Positions 34,327-46,983 of a DNA stretch of 64,000 nucleotides are shown here, in pieces. The position numbers and the translations under genes are program-made. Source of the DNA: Lineus longissimus. Lineage: Eukaryota > Nemertea > Pilidiophora > Heteronemertea > Lineidae. A model generated the notes under the pieces. It was given only the letters and a program-made list of their open reading frames with translations. It searched no databases and was not told where the DNA came from. The stretch covers positions 5,086,001-5,150,000 of the forward strand of contig NC_088319.1 in the NCBI RefSeq assembly GCF_910592395.1, in the 5' to 3' direction. Positions within the stretch are counted from its first letter, which is position 1. The number at the start of each line of letters is the position of its first letter.

Positions 34327-34844
34327 AAAAGAAACCCTCCTCAGCAAACTGTCTATAGTACAACCAAATACATTGTTGTATACACGATCGGCTCTGACTG
34401 GATGTGTGGGAGGCGCTTGAGTTACTCCCGATGCTAGCACTCCCACTCAGTGAATGTACTGCAAGTACAACATTGTTTATTAGACGAATTCGAAGAACGC
34501 CAAAACAAATGAAATGCGTACACTCAGAACTCGTCAGAAGGCTCAAGCCAACTTCAGACAATGTCTACAGACATGGCGATTCTTTGTGAACGTATGACTG
34601 GTCAGCGCCAAAACAAACTTCCTTGAGTTCGTCTATAGATCACAATCGTCTATAGTTTCACTGTTGGAATGACACCCGATTGATTCTTCCACCTGGTATG
34701 ATGAGGTATCTATTGCTTTGGGTCCAAATATCATGTGATATATTTTGATTTTCACAGGGGTTATTTCCACGACTGCCGTGTACCAAACAGCAAAAATGAC
34801 CTTGCGTCCACGGTCTTTTGTTTAATACGTGTAATACCGTCTGT
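34327..34844. other. No gene seen between two repeat elements
   Basis: The DNA is unique and non-coding. It ends at the TCTGT target duplication of the next element (34840-34844). Confidence 0.5.
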
Positions 34845-36577
34845 CAGTCAGGACCAACTCGAAAAAACGAGGTAGCAAGGAACCACGGTTTTCCTCGGTT
34901 CCAGATACCTTGAATAAGCGAGGTATTTTATGTACCCAGGTAAATCGAGGTTCAGTAGCAACCACGCAAAAGCGAGGTAGGCTGAAACCACGCTTTTGCG
35001 AGGTTTTACCATCAACCACGATTAATCGAGGATAAACATCCGATAATCACTACAAGCAGAAGATAATCCCATGTAAAATATTCACGAAGGTAGCCAACCA
35101 ATCAGGGATGTGGATGCATTTGACCCCGGGTTTAGACCATCGGTCCGTCTGCTTAATCGTAGTTGAAGTCCAGCAGCTGCCATTAACTTAAAACACTAAA
35201 ATCCGAATAAGTTCAAGGTTCAGTCAAGAGCCATGTACCACTCTATTGCGATGTAATATCTTGAATTCGATAAAAAAAGCCTCAGAACGTTACACGTGCA
35301 CACATGACAAATCGCCCGATTATCAATACATCGCGTCCACTTCCGAACAATCCCGAGGAGAACACGCGGAGGTTGCCGAAGGTGCTTGCAATGTGCTTTT
35401 GGACCGCTGGTCGCTAAAAATAGCCATGACGCGCCACATGTAGCCCCGCCCACTAGCACGCCATTGGCCGTCTTGATTACTGACGTTCCAATGTAGCTGT
35501 TGAGCGACGTCATGGATGTGGTCAACCAAGTGCGCTGACAATTCGCGGGTTACTACCGGCATTCTCTACAACAGAGGTAAACACAACAAATGACGGCGCC
35601 TGTGTATTAGCCGATACACTTGTGGTGGAGAGTGCTTTGTTAGATCTTTAGGTATTATAAACCGCGGGAATTTTAAATATGATCCCAGCCGTAGCACATC
35701 GAGCATGTCGAGAACTATGCATTCATCAGCAATGTTCAAGCGCGTTGTTATTTTCAAAAATAAAGCATTACATTGGCAGAGGCTGATCGATAATGCAGTA
35801 AATTTTCCGTATGAGATGACCGTTTGGCGACGGTAGTACTTTATTAGCGGATTAGCGGTGGTTCCCATTCCCTATCCCGTGGCTCAATTTTAAACGCTTT
35901 CCCCCGGTTCCCGTTCGACTTACCTTAGCCCCGCAGGACCGAACGCGGTACGAAATTCAAAAATCGAAAAGCCCGCGCAATCTGGCGTAGTGATGTCGTC
36001 ATCACATTTGACAGAATGATGTGCGCATGCGCTACTTCCAATGAACCACGGAAAATCGAGGTGAGTCGAATTGGGCATTTATGAGTGCGGAACCTCGAAA
36101 AAACGAGGTATCTGCTACCTTACAAAAACGTGGTTGCCCATAACCTCGCTTTTTCGATGATTTATGCGGGTTTTCCGTGAAGGTATACATCTACTTATAG
36201 ACGCCGACAAGAAATCTCCGGTGCCGACCAATGGAACATAGTCGCAATCGCTACAAGAATATACACATGTCTTGGGAAAATTACCGGGTAGTGGAGGAAA
36301 ATTCTTTCTAAAGAGCTAGCCATTGCCAAATGTGATCAAATAATCGGTTATTTCACTAGGATTTGATGCCTTTTCATAAACCTCTATTACGATACATTGT
36401 ATTTTTCAGTGCAAACCGATAGTAGTTAAGTTATTGCACCCGCTGCATTGCACTTTTTCAAATTCTTGTTGTCATGCGCTCGCTGAGAAACGTGAATTGT
36501 TGTAATTCAGCTCTGCGCTTGTAACCTCGGAAAACCGTGGTTCTTGCTACCTCGTTTTTTCGAGTTGGTCCTGACTG
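34845..36577. mobile_element. 1.73-kb TIR element with a 5-bp target duplication, non-autonomous
   Basis: The termini begin CAGTCAGGACCAACTCG and match as inverted repeats for roughly 50 bp, with one small indel. They are flanked by TCTGT at 34840-34844 and 36578-36582. Both subterminal zones (34860-35035 and 36045-36180) are packed with short hairpin-prone motifs: ACCACG and CGAGGT pairs around AAAA/TTTT cores. The middle (about 35220-35870) has two minus-strand frames of about 100 codons without recognised domains. A 5-bp duplication is typical of Transib among others, but the CACWRTG-type terminus is absent. The superfamily is unassigned. Confidence 0.8.
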
Positions 36578-36835
36578 TCTGTGTTCGTGGCAAGTCTTAT
36601 CTTACAAATCACACTTCTGGAGAAGGTAAATGAATGATAATGTTAGTTATTTGGTGCAAGTCGGCCTTTTTTATGACAAATAAACAAAGATATATTTATG
36701 ATAAAAAAATCACGGAAAGAATGAGAAAAAAAATAGCATCGCAAAGCGAGCATAACCCCTCAGCCTATTATGGTTGAAGGTGAGATAATGGTGAAGTTGG
36801 CTTAGTGGAGTGGCTAGTTTGCATATGGGAATTAA

Positions 36836-37243
36836 AATTGTGGAAACCTATTTTGAGGATGTGAGCGTGGTGGCCATATTGAATTTCGAATCGCGCTGAT
36901 TTTCGAAAGGAACCTTCCCCTTACAAAACTGCATTAGGCCTACACCCACTAAAAATTGATTCCATCCTCCAAGCCGTTCTCCTTGAAATTGACGGAAACC
37001 AATTTCAAGCACGTTGCCCTGGTAACCATATTGAGAATCGGAACGAGCCCATTTTCAAAGGAACCTTGCTCTAGTCACCCTCAACGTACATACCAAAAAT
37101 GAATTTAATCGGACGAACGGTTCTCCTCGAAATTGACGGAAACCGATTTCAAGCACGCCGCCCTGGTGACCATATTGAGAATCAGAACGAGCCGGTTTTC
37201 GAACTGAACCTTCCTCTAGTCACCCCCAACGTACATACCAACA
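36836..37243. repeat. Dispersed repeat with a tandem unit of about 137 bp
   Basis: Units around 'ggttctcctcgaaattgacg' and 'aaccatattgagaatcggaa' occur twice here in tandem, again at 39435-39520 and twice more at 48508-48720. The block ends at 37236-37275 with a different repeat, AACAAGAGGCCCAAGGGCCT, which is also found at 44268-44305 in inverted orientation. Confidence 0.85.
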
Positions 37244-39339
37244 AGAGGCCCAAGGGCCTGGCGCTCAGCTGGATGACCTAATAACATAGGACTGAGGGTA
37301 TAAAGTAGTAAATATCGGCTTTATACTACTGTTTGAAGGTCAAGAGAACACGTTATACCACTAAAATTTCCAATGCAGAGCTGCCAGCTGGATGAAATAT
37401 GATTGAACTAATCAGCCATGGTATGTAAATATTACAGGAGGCAACGGAAGATATCCCTAGTTCAGTATGTTGTATCAGTAGCTTTACAGAAAAAATGGGA
37501 GTAACATTATTGTGTTGCTTAAAACGTCTACTTTTTACTCATGTAAGAATCGTAGTACCGGTACTAATAATAACTTCAACTTATTTTCCAGTTATGATAA
37601 CACAACACGCATCTTCATGATCATGATCTTTCTCAAACTAACTGAATGACCTAATCGCCTTGGACGCACAACCTAACCACATATCAATCCGCCCCGACGA
37701 TCGACACATCCATTCGATTCGATAACCGGGTAACCCTCGATAAAGTTTGATAAATAAACTAGAACTGAGATTTCACAGGAGCACCTGTGAATTCATGACT
37801 CCAGGGTTGTTTTGAGGGCGATATTGTAAGAGTTGGTCTTGAGTATGGGGCGTGAAGGTCCGTGTGAGGCACCTGGGGAGAGAAGACTAGTTGAACGATG
37901 GGATCATGGAGGTATAAATAATTATTTATACCTCCATGATGGGATCTGACACGGACACTACTATTGATCTCATTATATGAATACCATTTAATTACAAAAA
38001 AGTGAAAACAGATCATATCATATTCCTTGGGATAAATTAAAATAGGAGTGCGGGAACAAGGTGTTTTAGCAGGAGGAAAGCGAGAACATTTTGCGCCGTC
38101 GTATTCCGATTTGGCTGGTTAGTGGTGAAATCTGCTTTTAATTTTGCAAATTAACATATTCGTTTTTCTAGTTCTAACGTTCTCTGAATTAAAGATGCTT
38201 TCTTAATGCTTGACTGGTCTGGCAAGAGACATTGCCAGGAAAACGTGACGTCATTTTGGCCATTCTTCTTACCGCACGCCCTCCATCTCCGTAAAAGTTC
38301 CTGACATGGTGTGAAGTGGGAGGCGCACAATGGGAACCACACTGCCGCGATGTTAATAGTTTCTATTTATAGAATTCAGCGGCAGAGATTTTAGGCACGG
38401 AAACAGTGGATTAACTCGGCTAATCTCAATGGATTTTACCCAGGAATGTTTTCAAGGCGAGAGAACTCAGAATCATCTGATTTAAGTACTGCGCTTATTA
38501 GATTTCATGTTCAGGCCGAAGATTGGCCTAAAACGTGGACGAAAAGAGTGCATTATCGAGTGTTGGAGAGGTCACGTGATTGGACGAGAAACCTGAACAA
38601 AGTTTTCGTGCTTTTAGCTGTCAACATCAATGGCTATAATATACTCCTGCAGAATAGTAGAACTAATAGAACTAATTTCCGAAGTTTCCAATAGTTTGAA
38701 CACAATCAAAACATCGCCCATCAGCTGGACTCAGATCTGCATAAATTACGATAAATAATGAGGTCGTCGCTTCAATTTCGCAAAGAAAGTTGACTAGATT
38801 CGAAGGTTGTTTTGACCAAATTCTGTTGAACTCATCGTTATGAGGGCATTTGAACACATTCTCGTTGATCTTTTCTATAAACGTGTGAAGTTTCGTACCA
38901 AAATACGTTTCCGTAAAGGCTTAAAAAAGAAAATTTGTCACTTACAAAATCATCGCTCCGGTAGAAATAACGAGTCTAACTTCATCGAGCAACACAGGCT
39001 GACCTATCATATTACTAGAATACCGTTGTTTTGAGGCGGGAAATTTGAAATTACCCAGTTTTAGCATTTTGCCCGTAGCGCCCCCTAATGGCCAATAGAT
39101 GAATTAATCACAATTCTGCTATGATTAGAAAAAAATAAGCAAAATGTGGGTGAGATTAGAAAGCCATATATCTGTTGGTAAGAGAGCTATGGTCTAAAAA
39201 GCCAAAACGCTTCGATGACCCCTAGCGCACTAAATGTAGGTCAAATGGCGCCAAATTTGTTACTGAAGGTAGCCTTCACAAGGCTCATAATTGTCATGCC
39301 TAATTGAGGTCTGTAGACCTTACGGTTACAAAATGTGCC
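37244..39339. other. No gene seen; one perfect palindrome
   Basis: The sequence is largely unique and non-coding. The palindrome at 37903-37940 is listed separately. Open frames at 38151-38342, 38446-38694 and 38840-39034 show no family features. Confidence 0.5.
37903..37940. repeat. Perfect 38-bp palindrome
   Basis: The arm ATCATGGAGGTATAAATAA is followed at once by its exact complement with no spacer. It could extrude as a cruciform. Confidence 0.95.
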
Positions 39340-39520
39340 CCTGTGGACAGATGGACGGAGTGACTGACTGGCGGACAGACGCCACTCGAATAGCTATTTG
39401 ATAAGCTCAGCAGACCTTCGGTCAGCTGAGCTAAAAATGAATTTGATCGGACGAATGGTTCTCCTCGAAATTGATGAAAACCAATTTCAAACACGCCGTC
39501 CTGGTGGCCATATTGATAAT
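39340..39520. repeat. Dispersed repeat copy, target of the 9-kb transposon
   Basis: It begins with a 'ggacagatggacgg'-type tract and AGCTCAGCAGACC...GGTCAGCTGAGCT (about 39409-39432), then enters the 'ggttctcctcgaaattgatg' unit. The unit is cut at ATATTGATAAT by the transposon starting at 39521 and resumes at 48508. Confidence 0.85.
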
Positions 39521-39706
39521 GGGGTGTTTCAAGATCAGTGGCGCTCTGTGTCAACCAGGGAGTCAAAAATTTCACCATTCCAAATATGATAAATTCCAAT
39601 ATTAATCAAATGGTACACATCATAGGAAAAAGGAACTGAAGACGGAATTTGAATACTATTTTTTATTGAAAATTAAAATCAGATTGAACGACATGGTTTC
39701 TTCAAG

Positions 39707-40432
39707 GTTATGTATGGGACATTAAACCCATGACAGCATATGAAATGATATAAAATTAATCAGATTTGTCTAAAACTTTATTGCTGATGACCTATTTGTT
39801 TACTGTTTGAAATAAAATATCAAGTTTCTTGTTTCACCAGATTTTTCGACAAAAATTAGCTAATTTAAAGGAGTTGCTCTCTCATTTTCAATTTTTATCC
39901 GGCTGTCGTTTGTCCCACTTAAAAAACTAAGAGAGTATTAGTTAAAAAAAACCCATCAACCTAAGCAGTATAACGACCTCTAAAAAATAACACACATCTA
40001 TCAGAATTTATCTTGGTCTGAAGCCCTGATCTGTTTCAAATTCAAAATTCAGGCTTTGGTTATGTACGGGACACTGATGGTTATGTACAGGACAGCATGC
40101 TTTCACTGATTTTTCTTCAAGTAAATCATTCCTGTCAAAAGTTCTGATACATGATTCTTTTACACTGTGATTCACAGTAGATAGTATGACAGTAACTACA
40201 ATTAATTTCTCAATTTGCCAGCTTTTAATTAGGCTTGTTAAGAGGAAATATAATTTCTTTGGCAAAACAGGACTTTTTTTCTGTGATTATGTCAAAGACG
40301 TTATCGTACATTCATGGAATTGAATCTTGGCCAATGTGACAACAAAACAATGGTACATTTATGAGTGCACATTACAATTAGAAGTTTTAGAGGTCATTTT
40401 AAAGGACAGATCTATCATGTCCCGTACATAAC
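39707..40432. repeat. Left subterminal cluster of the GTTATGTACGGGACA motif
   Basis: Copies lie at 39707 (one variant base), 40059, 40080 (one variant base) and 40418 (inverted). All lie outside the coding part of the transposon. They are likely binding sites for the element's transposase. Confidence 0.9.
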
Positions 40433-41529
40433 CATTTTGGTGGACAATCAGCTATATGTTACCACCTCAGTCTAGTCACCAACAGTTTCTCTTAGTTACT
40501 TCTGCTGAACTATCCATAATTATCATTATCCACTGAAACTTTGCTATTAATCACATGCTCATGTCAGTATTAAATGTCTCTCGTGGAACCCTTGCAGTAT
40601 TAAACCATTGGAAGTTTTTCGATCATACGAACTTTGAAGATGTTGTTCACAACAGTCAACAGCGTTTGAGGAAACTGGAATGTGTCGGCTCCTTTGTAAA
40701 GTGGATTATAAATTGGTCCATTAAATACAGCATGTGGGTGGATATTATCCGAGTCTTTTTTTCTTGGCCATTTGAAAACGACTTGTCCATCAATTGTGCA
40801 CTGAAAGAGAAACATGGATTTAAGCTCAACGGGGATTCTAAAAAGTCCTTATCATTAAAGTTGTTTATGCTTGACACTATTGCAAATCTTGGAAAATTTT
40901 AATTAACCTGTACTAACCTGATGCATGAACTCCATAGTTAACATTCCATCATCTCCTATAGCTTGCACTTGCCCGATATGGTATCGCTTGCCGTAGTCTA
41001 CTGCATAGTATTGCCCAACGTTGACCGAGTTTAGCGCAATTTCCTGAAAAAGATACCAAGATGCGTATAAAAACTGAAAATAATAGAAGGAATGTTTTTA
41101 ATTCTTGCAAAGCAATTGGTAACTTTTACTTATTGCTTAAGAGAGTCTCACCTTTTTGTAAGCTGGTTCCTCTGATTTCTGCTGGGTTGGCATAGATGGG
41201 CCTGGCTGGTCTGTCGGCACTGGGTTGTCTGGTCTTTCCTCGGTTGGTATGGATGTCTCGACTGTTGGTGCTGGCTCTTTATTTTTAGCCACTCGCTTTC
41301 GACGCCTAGCTCGTACAACAACTGATTAAAGAGTTAAGGAAATATGTTGCAAGAAACAGGATTATTCACTTCAGTCAATCAATAATTTTAAAAATTAGCC
41401 TGATCCTGAAATTGAATGTTTTATTCTTGCCATTATGTCAAATTGTTTTTAACAAAGGATACGCATAGAAGATTTCCATTTCCTGTTCTTCATTTCGATT
41501 TTCTCCAATGGACCACATATCTCAGTGTT

Positions 41530-41645
41530 CTGGCAGTTTTTAGCTCAGCTGACAAAGTCAGCGGAGCTAGTAGAATAGCTGTTCAAATGGTGTCCGTCCT
41601 GCAATCCATCCATCTAGGGACCCATCTGTGGACAAAATTGGACAT
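41530..41645 (-). repeat. Inverted copy of the AGCTCAGCTGAC dispersed repeat inside an intron
   Basis: The segment TTAGCTCAGCTGAC...GTCAGCGGAGCT and the following 100 bp (gtccgtcctgcaatcc, acaaaattgg) are the reverse complement of the type at 39340-39432. It lies in a non-coding part of the 9-kb transposon. Confidence 0.7.
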
Positions 41646-41649
41646 TTCT

Positions 41650-43713
41650 GATTGGGAAGGCCTAGCCACTTTGTTGACGGTGCTAAATTAGGAGTTGCCC
41701 AAGGTGAACTCAAAAACGAAAAATCAGCGCGATCCGACCTGTATTAAGAGAATGAGGTCATTTCGCGTGTAGATTTCTTTCCCTTTTTACCTCGGTCCAC
41801 AGAGCAAATATTGTTTTCAAATGTGGCTGAATATTTTTTAATATTTTTTCATTTTTTACTTTTAATGGAATTGATATGGTTTTCACCGCCAGTTGGCGCT
41901 GCAGGCACATTGACTGAATTTTGGCGATTTCAAATTTGGCGGTGGCTCAACTTTTTGCAAGCAGTGCCGCTGATTGGCCGATTGATAGAAGAGATGCCAC
42001 CATTTAAAAATGGCGGTAGTCGCTGCTTCAATGAAGATGAGTGAACTTTCTCATGTTCAATCGGTTGATACTCTTTTAATCAACATGACCATGTACCTGA
42101 AATTTGTTTAGGTACTGAAAAGAGTCTATATAATTCAGATTTATCGATAGTTTTTTATAATATTGCGGAAATTTTGTGCACAAATTAGCGAAAGTTGGTG
42201 CTCGTCTCATGTCATTTTAGAGCGAGAAATTTGTTTCCGTCGATCTCTACCACTGAAAAATCGCTTGCATATCTTCGAATTTTTGTGAAAATAAGTATCT
42301 GAACTTGGTTTCAAATAGTCTAGAGAGTTACCTTTGTGGTGATACATATGGTATGTGATAAATATTTGTGGAATTTGTGAAATTCGGTTTTCAAACGTGC
42401 CGATGATGCAAGCGATCTCGCGTGAATTTTGCAAGTCCTGATATGTCGACCGGGTGTCAAAAATCACTCGCCTAAATTCAATTCAAAGATCAAAAATAAT
42501 ATCTGAACTTAGTTTCAAATAGCCTACGCAATTATCATTTCGGTGATATATAATGCATGCATGTAATAATTGATTAATCTGCCTAAAACGCGCTATTAAA
42601 ACGGCGAAAGATCGTGATAAACACTCTGGTGGCGGTCGCACTAAATAACGACCGGTAGGGCCCGGCGTCTGGCGGAGAAAAAAAGGTAGCGGCCGGAGGT
42701 TGAAACGGGATTTTTATGCACTTTTAACTGTATATATATGTTGTTTGGATGTATTTCTAACAGTTCTGTAACTTTGATGACCAAGCTTGCGCCCAAAGTT
42801 GGTGAAAGTGATGCTTGTTTATGGACTGCGCTAGCGACCGGAGAATTCGCCGTCGGCCATTTTGGCTACGGTCCCTGAGATGTTGTGGTTGGCAATTTTG
42901 CAACAAATTTCGCCATTTAGGCTACGTTTGTTTACAATTATTTTGAAAGTCACATTATGACATCGTAGTATGAATTCCACTGCAGTTTCGTTACGCAGCA
43001 ATGCTCATGTTTTTGGTTTGCAATCCTGTACTGTCTGTACACTGCGCTGTGCATGGCTGTACTGTAGCTGTAAAAAAGACAAAAACCATAGCCTAGCCCT
43101 ATAGGACAGGCTTAGAGTATAACTCAACAAACAGGCCCTCATGATTCATTTGATGGACACCTTATTTGATAGTCGATTCATCATTAAGTCCACTAGATCC
43201 TGTTCTGTCACATGTCGTAGACGATAGACAATTTTCAAAATGTAGTACACCACTCGCTCATCTTTAAGCCCAGCTCTCGGCTCACATCATGTGGGCACGG
43301 TTGGCTGTTGAGTGTTATGGTTCAGTCTGTGAGACTAATTTAAAGAGGTTACACTTTTATTTTGAATTGGAAAACAGCCCACAGGACTGACTTTTCACTG
43401 AGTAATAAGTGTGCCCTTCGAAGGTAAAGTCTCTTTCTGGATTTGCTTCCATAGATGCCTTGTTCAGGATATCATCTGACCGATGCCTGATCAAGCACAG
43501 ACTGTATCCGGTGGTGTACATTTCCCCGTCTATGTCACCCTTTTTTATTCAGTCAGTGTTAATTTCTCTTCTCTTTTTTACAGATTAACTGTTGTTGGTT
43601 ATTACAAGAGGAGTCGTTGGCACATTTCAAGTCCAGGAAAGCACTTGCTGTTCCCACATTCAGAGTGAGGTGTGCTTACTCGTTTTACTGCTTTCCATTC
43701 CCGGAGAGCGTTA
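41650..43713. other. Long intron-like stretch of the 9-kb transposon
   Basis: No coding exon is seen. Patches of host-like repeat (for example 'attttggcgatttcaaatttggcgg' near 41920) and AT-rich DNA fill it. Confidence 0.45.
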
Positions 43714-43797
43714 TCAAATATCTGCTGCAAGGCAACAAATATCTGCCGCAAGACGCTTCAAATATCTGCCGAAAGGCATCAAATATCTGCCGCACCA
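43714..43797. repeat. Minisatellite, four units of about 21 bp
   Basis: The units are variants of CAAATATCTGCCGCAAGNC. Open frames here are its translations. Confidence 0.85.
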
Positions 43798-44033
43798 ATA
43801 AAGTTCATTTTGTTAACCAACTCTTTATCTTCTTTTCTTCACATACAAAAAAGACCGTCCCAAACATTTGGCTGCATCCACTTCATCAATGTCCAGACAA
43901 CAGTCGGTTCATTTGACCATTGTAAAGCACCAGGCCCCACCTCACAAAATACACTGTAATAATCATGTACCTTGTGTCCATGTGCATGTTATTAGTTCCA
44001 CCTACGCTGCATGAAGACAAGGACTCCACTCTT

Positions 44034-44127
44034 TGACGTCACCACACAACTCCTTGACGTCATCACACACCCCACTACTGCAACGGCAATAGAAATGACT
44101 TTACGTCATAATACCAGGGTGACGTCA
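44034..44127. promoter_or_regulatory. Cluster of CRE/ATF-type TGACGTCA palindromes
   Basis: TGACGTCA occurs at 44034, 44055 and 44120, and TTACGTCA at 44101, all within 94 bp. The first two sit in a short direct repeat (cTTGACGTCAyCACACA). This density is typical of CREB/ATF-responsive elements. Its position in an apparent intron of the transposon gene leaves its role open. Confidence 0.5.
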
Positions 44128-44224
44128 ACTCAGTACTTCAGCATGCACTGATATAGCAAGAAGGTCTTTCGCATCAGCACTTCTGCGTGCTAGACGTTAT
44201 AGCTTCACGTTGCCTCATAATAAC

Positions 44225-44305
44225 GTTACCGACACACACTTGGCCCTTGCCTTCACCTATCCATTTCGGCTGAGCGCCAGGCCCTTGGGCCTCTTGTTGT
44301 ATGAC
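44225..44305. repeat. End of a dispersed repeat (AGGCCCAAGGGCCT family)
   Basis: The segment 'gagcgccaggcccttgggcc' with 'tcttgttgt' is the inverse of 37236-37275. It replaces the expected continuation of the transposase after CDRCLQGSYN and supplies the last codons of that open frame, so it is an insertion. Confidence 0.75.
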
Positions 44306-46983
44306 CCCTGTAGGCAACGATCACAGTAGCATGACAAACGTCTGTGTTCCAAAACGTATGGCTCAATTGGGTTTACAAAATGAATTTTCCTCGTCCCAGC
44401 TACTGTTACATCTTCTCTTTGACGTTCTGCTCTCTTCTGTTTGAGATTTTCTGTGCTTTCAAAGACGAACAATCGACGTGAATTGGTGGCCTCATCTTTG
44501 CGTTTGCCAGTCTCTGTAGCGGCTACTTCGACTAGATCTTTCTGGCTGTATGCAAATAGTTCTTCAGCATTTCTTATCATAACCCCTCGTAGGACAGCCT
44601 GTTTTGCGCAGTGTTTCACCGTTGCACCCAATCCATCACATGGTCCTTTACCATGCCCACTTTCAAAGAAGTTTCTTATTACAGGAATGCCTAAGTCTTC
44701 AACTGAGTGTGTCAAGTCTGTGAAACTATGTTTGCCCTTATATTGTGCCGCACAACCATCGGTAAATTGGTGCAGCTTTGTTACCGGGTAAATGTCATTC
44801 ATCTTGGAAATTTCGTCCATGGCTCTGTAAAGGAATTGTACTACAGCAGTTCCGTCATGATGAATATCATCTGATATTGCAGTGATTGCAACTTTCAATA
44901 GCCTGGGGTTTTCAGCTGTGCTTACCTTGTGGTGGAGATAAAACATCATCGGATGGACTGTAACCTGGTCGATGGTCCAGTGCGCACTTTGTATTTCACC
45001 ATCCAGGAGGCATGAATAGTTCTCTGCGAAGTCCAGGACGGAGGCTGCATGTCCGATTGGCAGGTTTTTGATGAGAGTGTCAAGGGCGTGGCTTTGGTGG
45101 TAGCAGGTGAAGAGATGCTGTGCGAAGGGCATAAGCTCGGACTTCAGTTCTTCCAGGAAGTTGTTACCAGATATTGTCAACGTTACAAGTTTACGGCGTT
45201 TGGCATTCTCTTTAATTTCAACATAGTCCCACTTCTCGTAAGTTATATTCTCAACTGACAACAACCTTTCTTTCAAGATTTCGTCAAGTTTTTGCACACC
45301 ACAATTTCCACATTTCCTGTAGTGTACACACAATCTACAAGTCCCGGTCGACAGAGTGTTGCATTTGAAACTTCATCAACAGTTGTCAGTACACCAGGTC
45401 TTGTTTCCTTGGCAGCATCGTAGAGATGTCCCAAGGCATCTAACTTCAGCTCAACATTGGCATGTTTAACGCAAACACAAACTTTCCTGTGCTGTTCTCC
45501 CTTTTTGACAACGTCACGTGGTTTCGACCTCCTGAAGACGGTAAACTTGAACGGGTAGTCATTATGGTCCTCTTTGAATGCAAGATATGCCCTCTTGAGT
45601 GTCATCTGAAGAAACCGCTTTGGTGTTTTTTCCCCAGTTTTTCTGTTTGTGAAGACATCTTGTGAGTCTGCAGAAGCTTGCGATATTGGATCATCTCGGA
45701 AGAAGTTCTTTATCATAGCAACCCATGTCTCAGCCTCAAAAGCGTCCTTTCTCTTCGTACGTAATGCTGCGATGCAGTTCCTTGCCTTTGCCGTTTGTTT
45801 TAATTCATAATGTCTATTGAGGGACCGACTATCTATGTGAAATGTCTTTGAAATGTTGCATCTTGTGTTCTTGTCAGAAACAGCTAGCACTTGCTTAATC
45901 TTTGCTTTATCAATCAGAGGTGATGTCGATACATTCGCTTCGTTCATTGATTCAGTGATGGCTTGGACAATGCTTCTTGCGGCTGAGTTAGCATTTTCAT
46001 TCTCCCCTTCTTCCAAACCAGCAGACTGTATAAGGTCATTCTTCTGACAGCCAGGTAGACTGTTGATGAGGGATCCGAGAACTTGAAGCTTACGTTTCGC
46101 AGTGGAGGGCAAGACTGTGAGAGCCCTTTTCTTAGCTTTACTGAGTGCCTGCCTTGACTTATGGTGACCAGGAGAGTTGACGACAGGCTCAACAGGTGTC
46201 CTTTCTGGTGTTTTGTAGGCAAACTGCTTCACTCGATGTTTAGTAACTCTTAGGCACACTCGCAACTTCATTCTATCAGCTCTTGCTTTCTCTAGGATCT
46301 TGTCTGTCTTCAATCTTTTCTGTTGCAGAACCTCTTCTGTAGGGCAATTGTTTTCTTTGGAATCATCCTCCTGTCTCTTCCGTTTTCTGTAATCAGCTTT
46401 ACGTACCCTTTCCTTTTGCCTCTTTTCTGCTTTTTCTCTTTCATCCATCTGGTCTCTTTTAGTGACACGATATGCAGAGACCCTTGCCCTTTCCTTCTGT
46501 ATGTGGTCTTCATAAGCCTCGACATTCTCTTTCAATCTTTCTCTCCATCTTTGTTGCTTTTCTTTGTTTTTATTCTTCTGCGCCTGGATTTCAAACTCTA
46601 AACGTGTTCTCGGCATGGCAAAAATCGGAAATTGGATACAGCATTTGAACACGCATTGATGACTTGGATTGGTCTAATGAGAACTCCAAAATGTTCCTCC
46701 TTTTTAAGAAGATACTGGGAAACCATACCCAGACTTCGCAGGCTCTTTATATTCATATCCAAACTCACACAATAAAAGTTGGAAGAAGAAGCCATCATAA
46801 CATGTAATGTGGGAAGCCATAATTCCACAATCTCCAATGGTTTTTGATATTCAAAAGTATTCCATACAAAACTAAAATCTAATTTTGTGATCTGAGCATT
46901 TGTATTTACCACATATAAAGAAATACTGGCAACATTAGAGAAAAAAATGTATAAACGGCAGTTTATCATCATTTTACCTCTCG

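Larger units (their letters stand above)
40600..46616 (-). pseudogene. Multi-exon transposase-like gene of the 9-kb transposon, one frameshift
   Basis: The probable start is MPRTRLEFEIQ at 46616. A basic Arg/Lys/Glu coiled coil (residues about 1-130) and a helical region follow. After a frame change near 45273-45333 comes a Cys pattern (CVHYRKCGNCGVQKL), then SAHWTIDQVTVHPMMFY, HHDGTAVVQF, LHQFTDGCAAQYKG, RNFFESGHGKGPCDG and CYCDRC. The Asp in QFTDGCAAQ, with acidic residues around it, suggests an RNase-H-like DDE fold. Downstream minus-strand exons can be read: a Pro-rich linker at about 41330-41155; VGQYYAVDYGKRYHIG at 41043-40919 with a donor CAG|GTTAGT; and VVFKWPRKKDSDN at about 40813-40600. 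These form the C-terminal module shared with the gene at 14143-17143. A repeat insertion follows CDRCLQGSYN at about 44300. Whether the frameshift is real or a sequencing error in a homopolymer is open. Confidence 0.65.

Noticed and set aside
35220-35868. Two minus-strand frames of about 100 codons inside the 1.73-kb element
   Set aside because: No transposase motif, and the composition looks non-coding. The element is best read as non-autonomous.
40555-40902. 115-codon plus-strand frame
   Set aside because: It is the shadow of the minus-strand C-terminal exon of the 9-kb transposon's gene.
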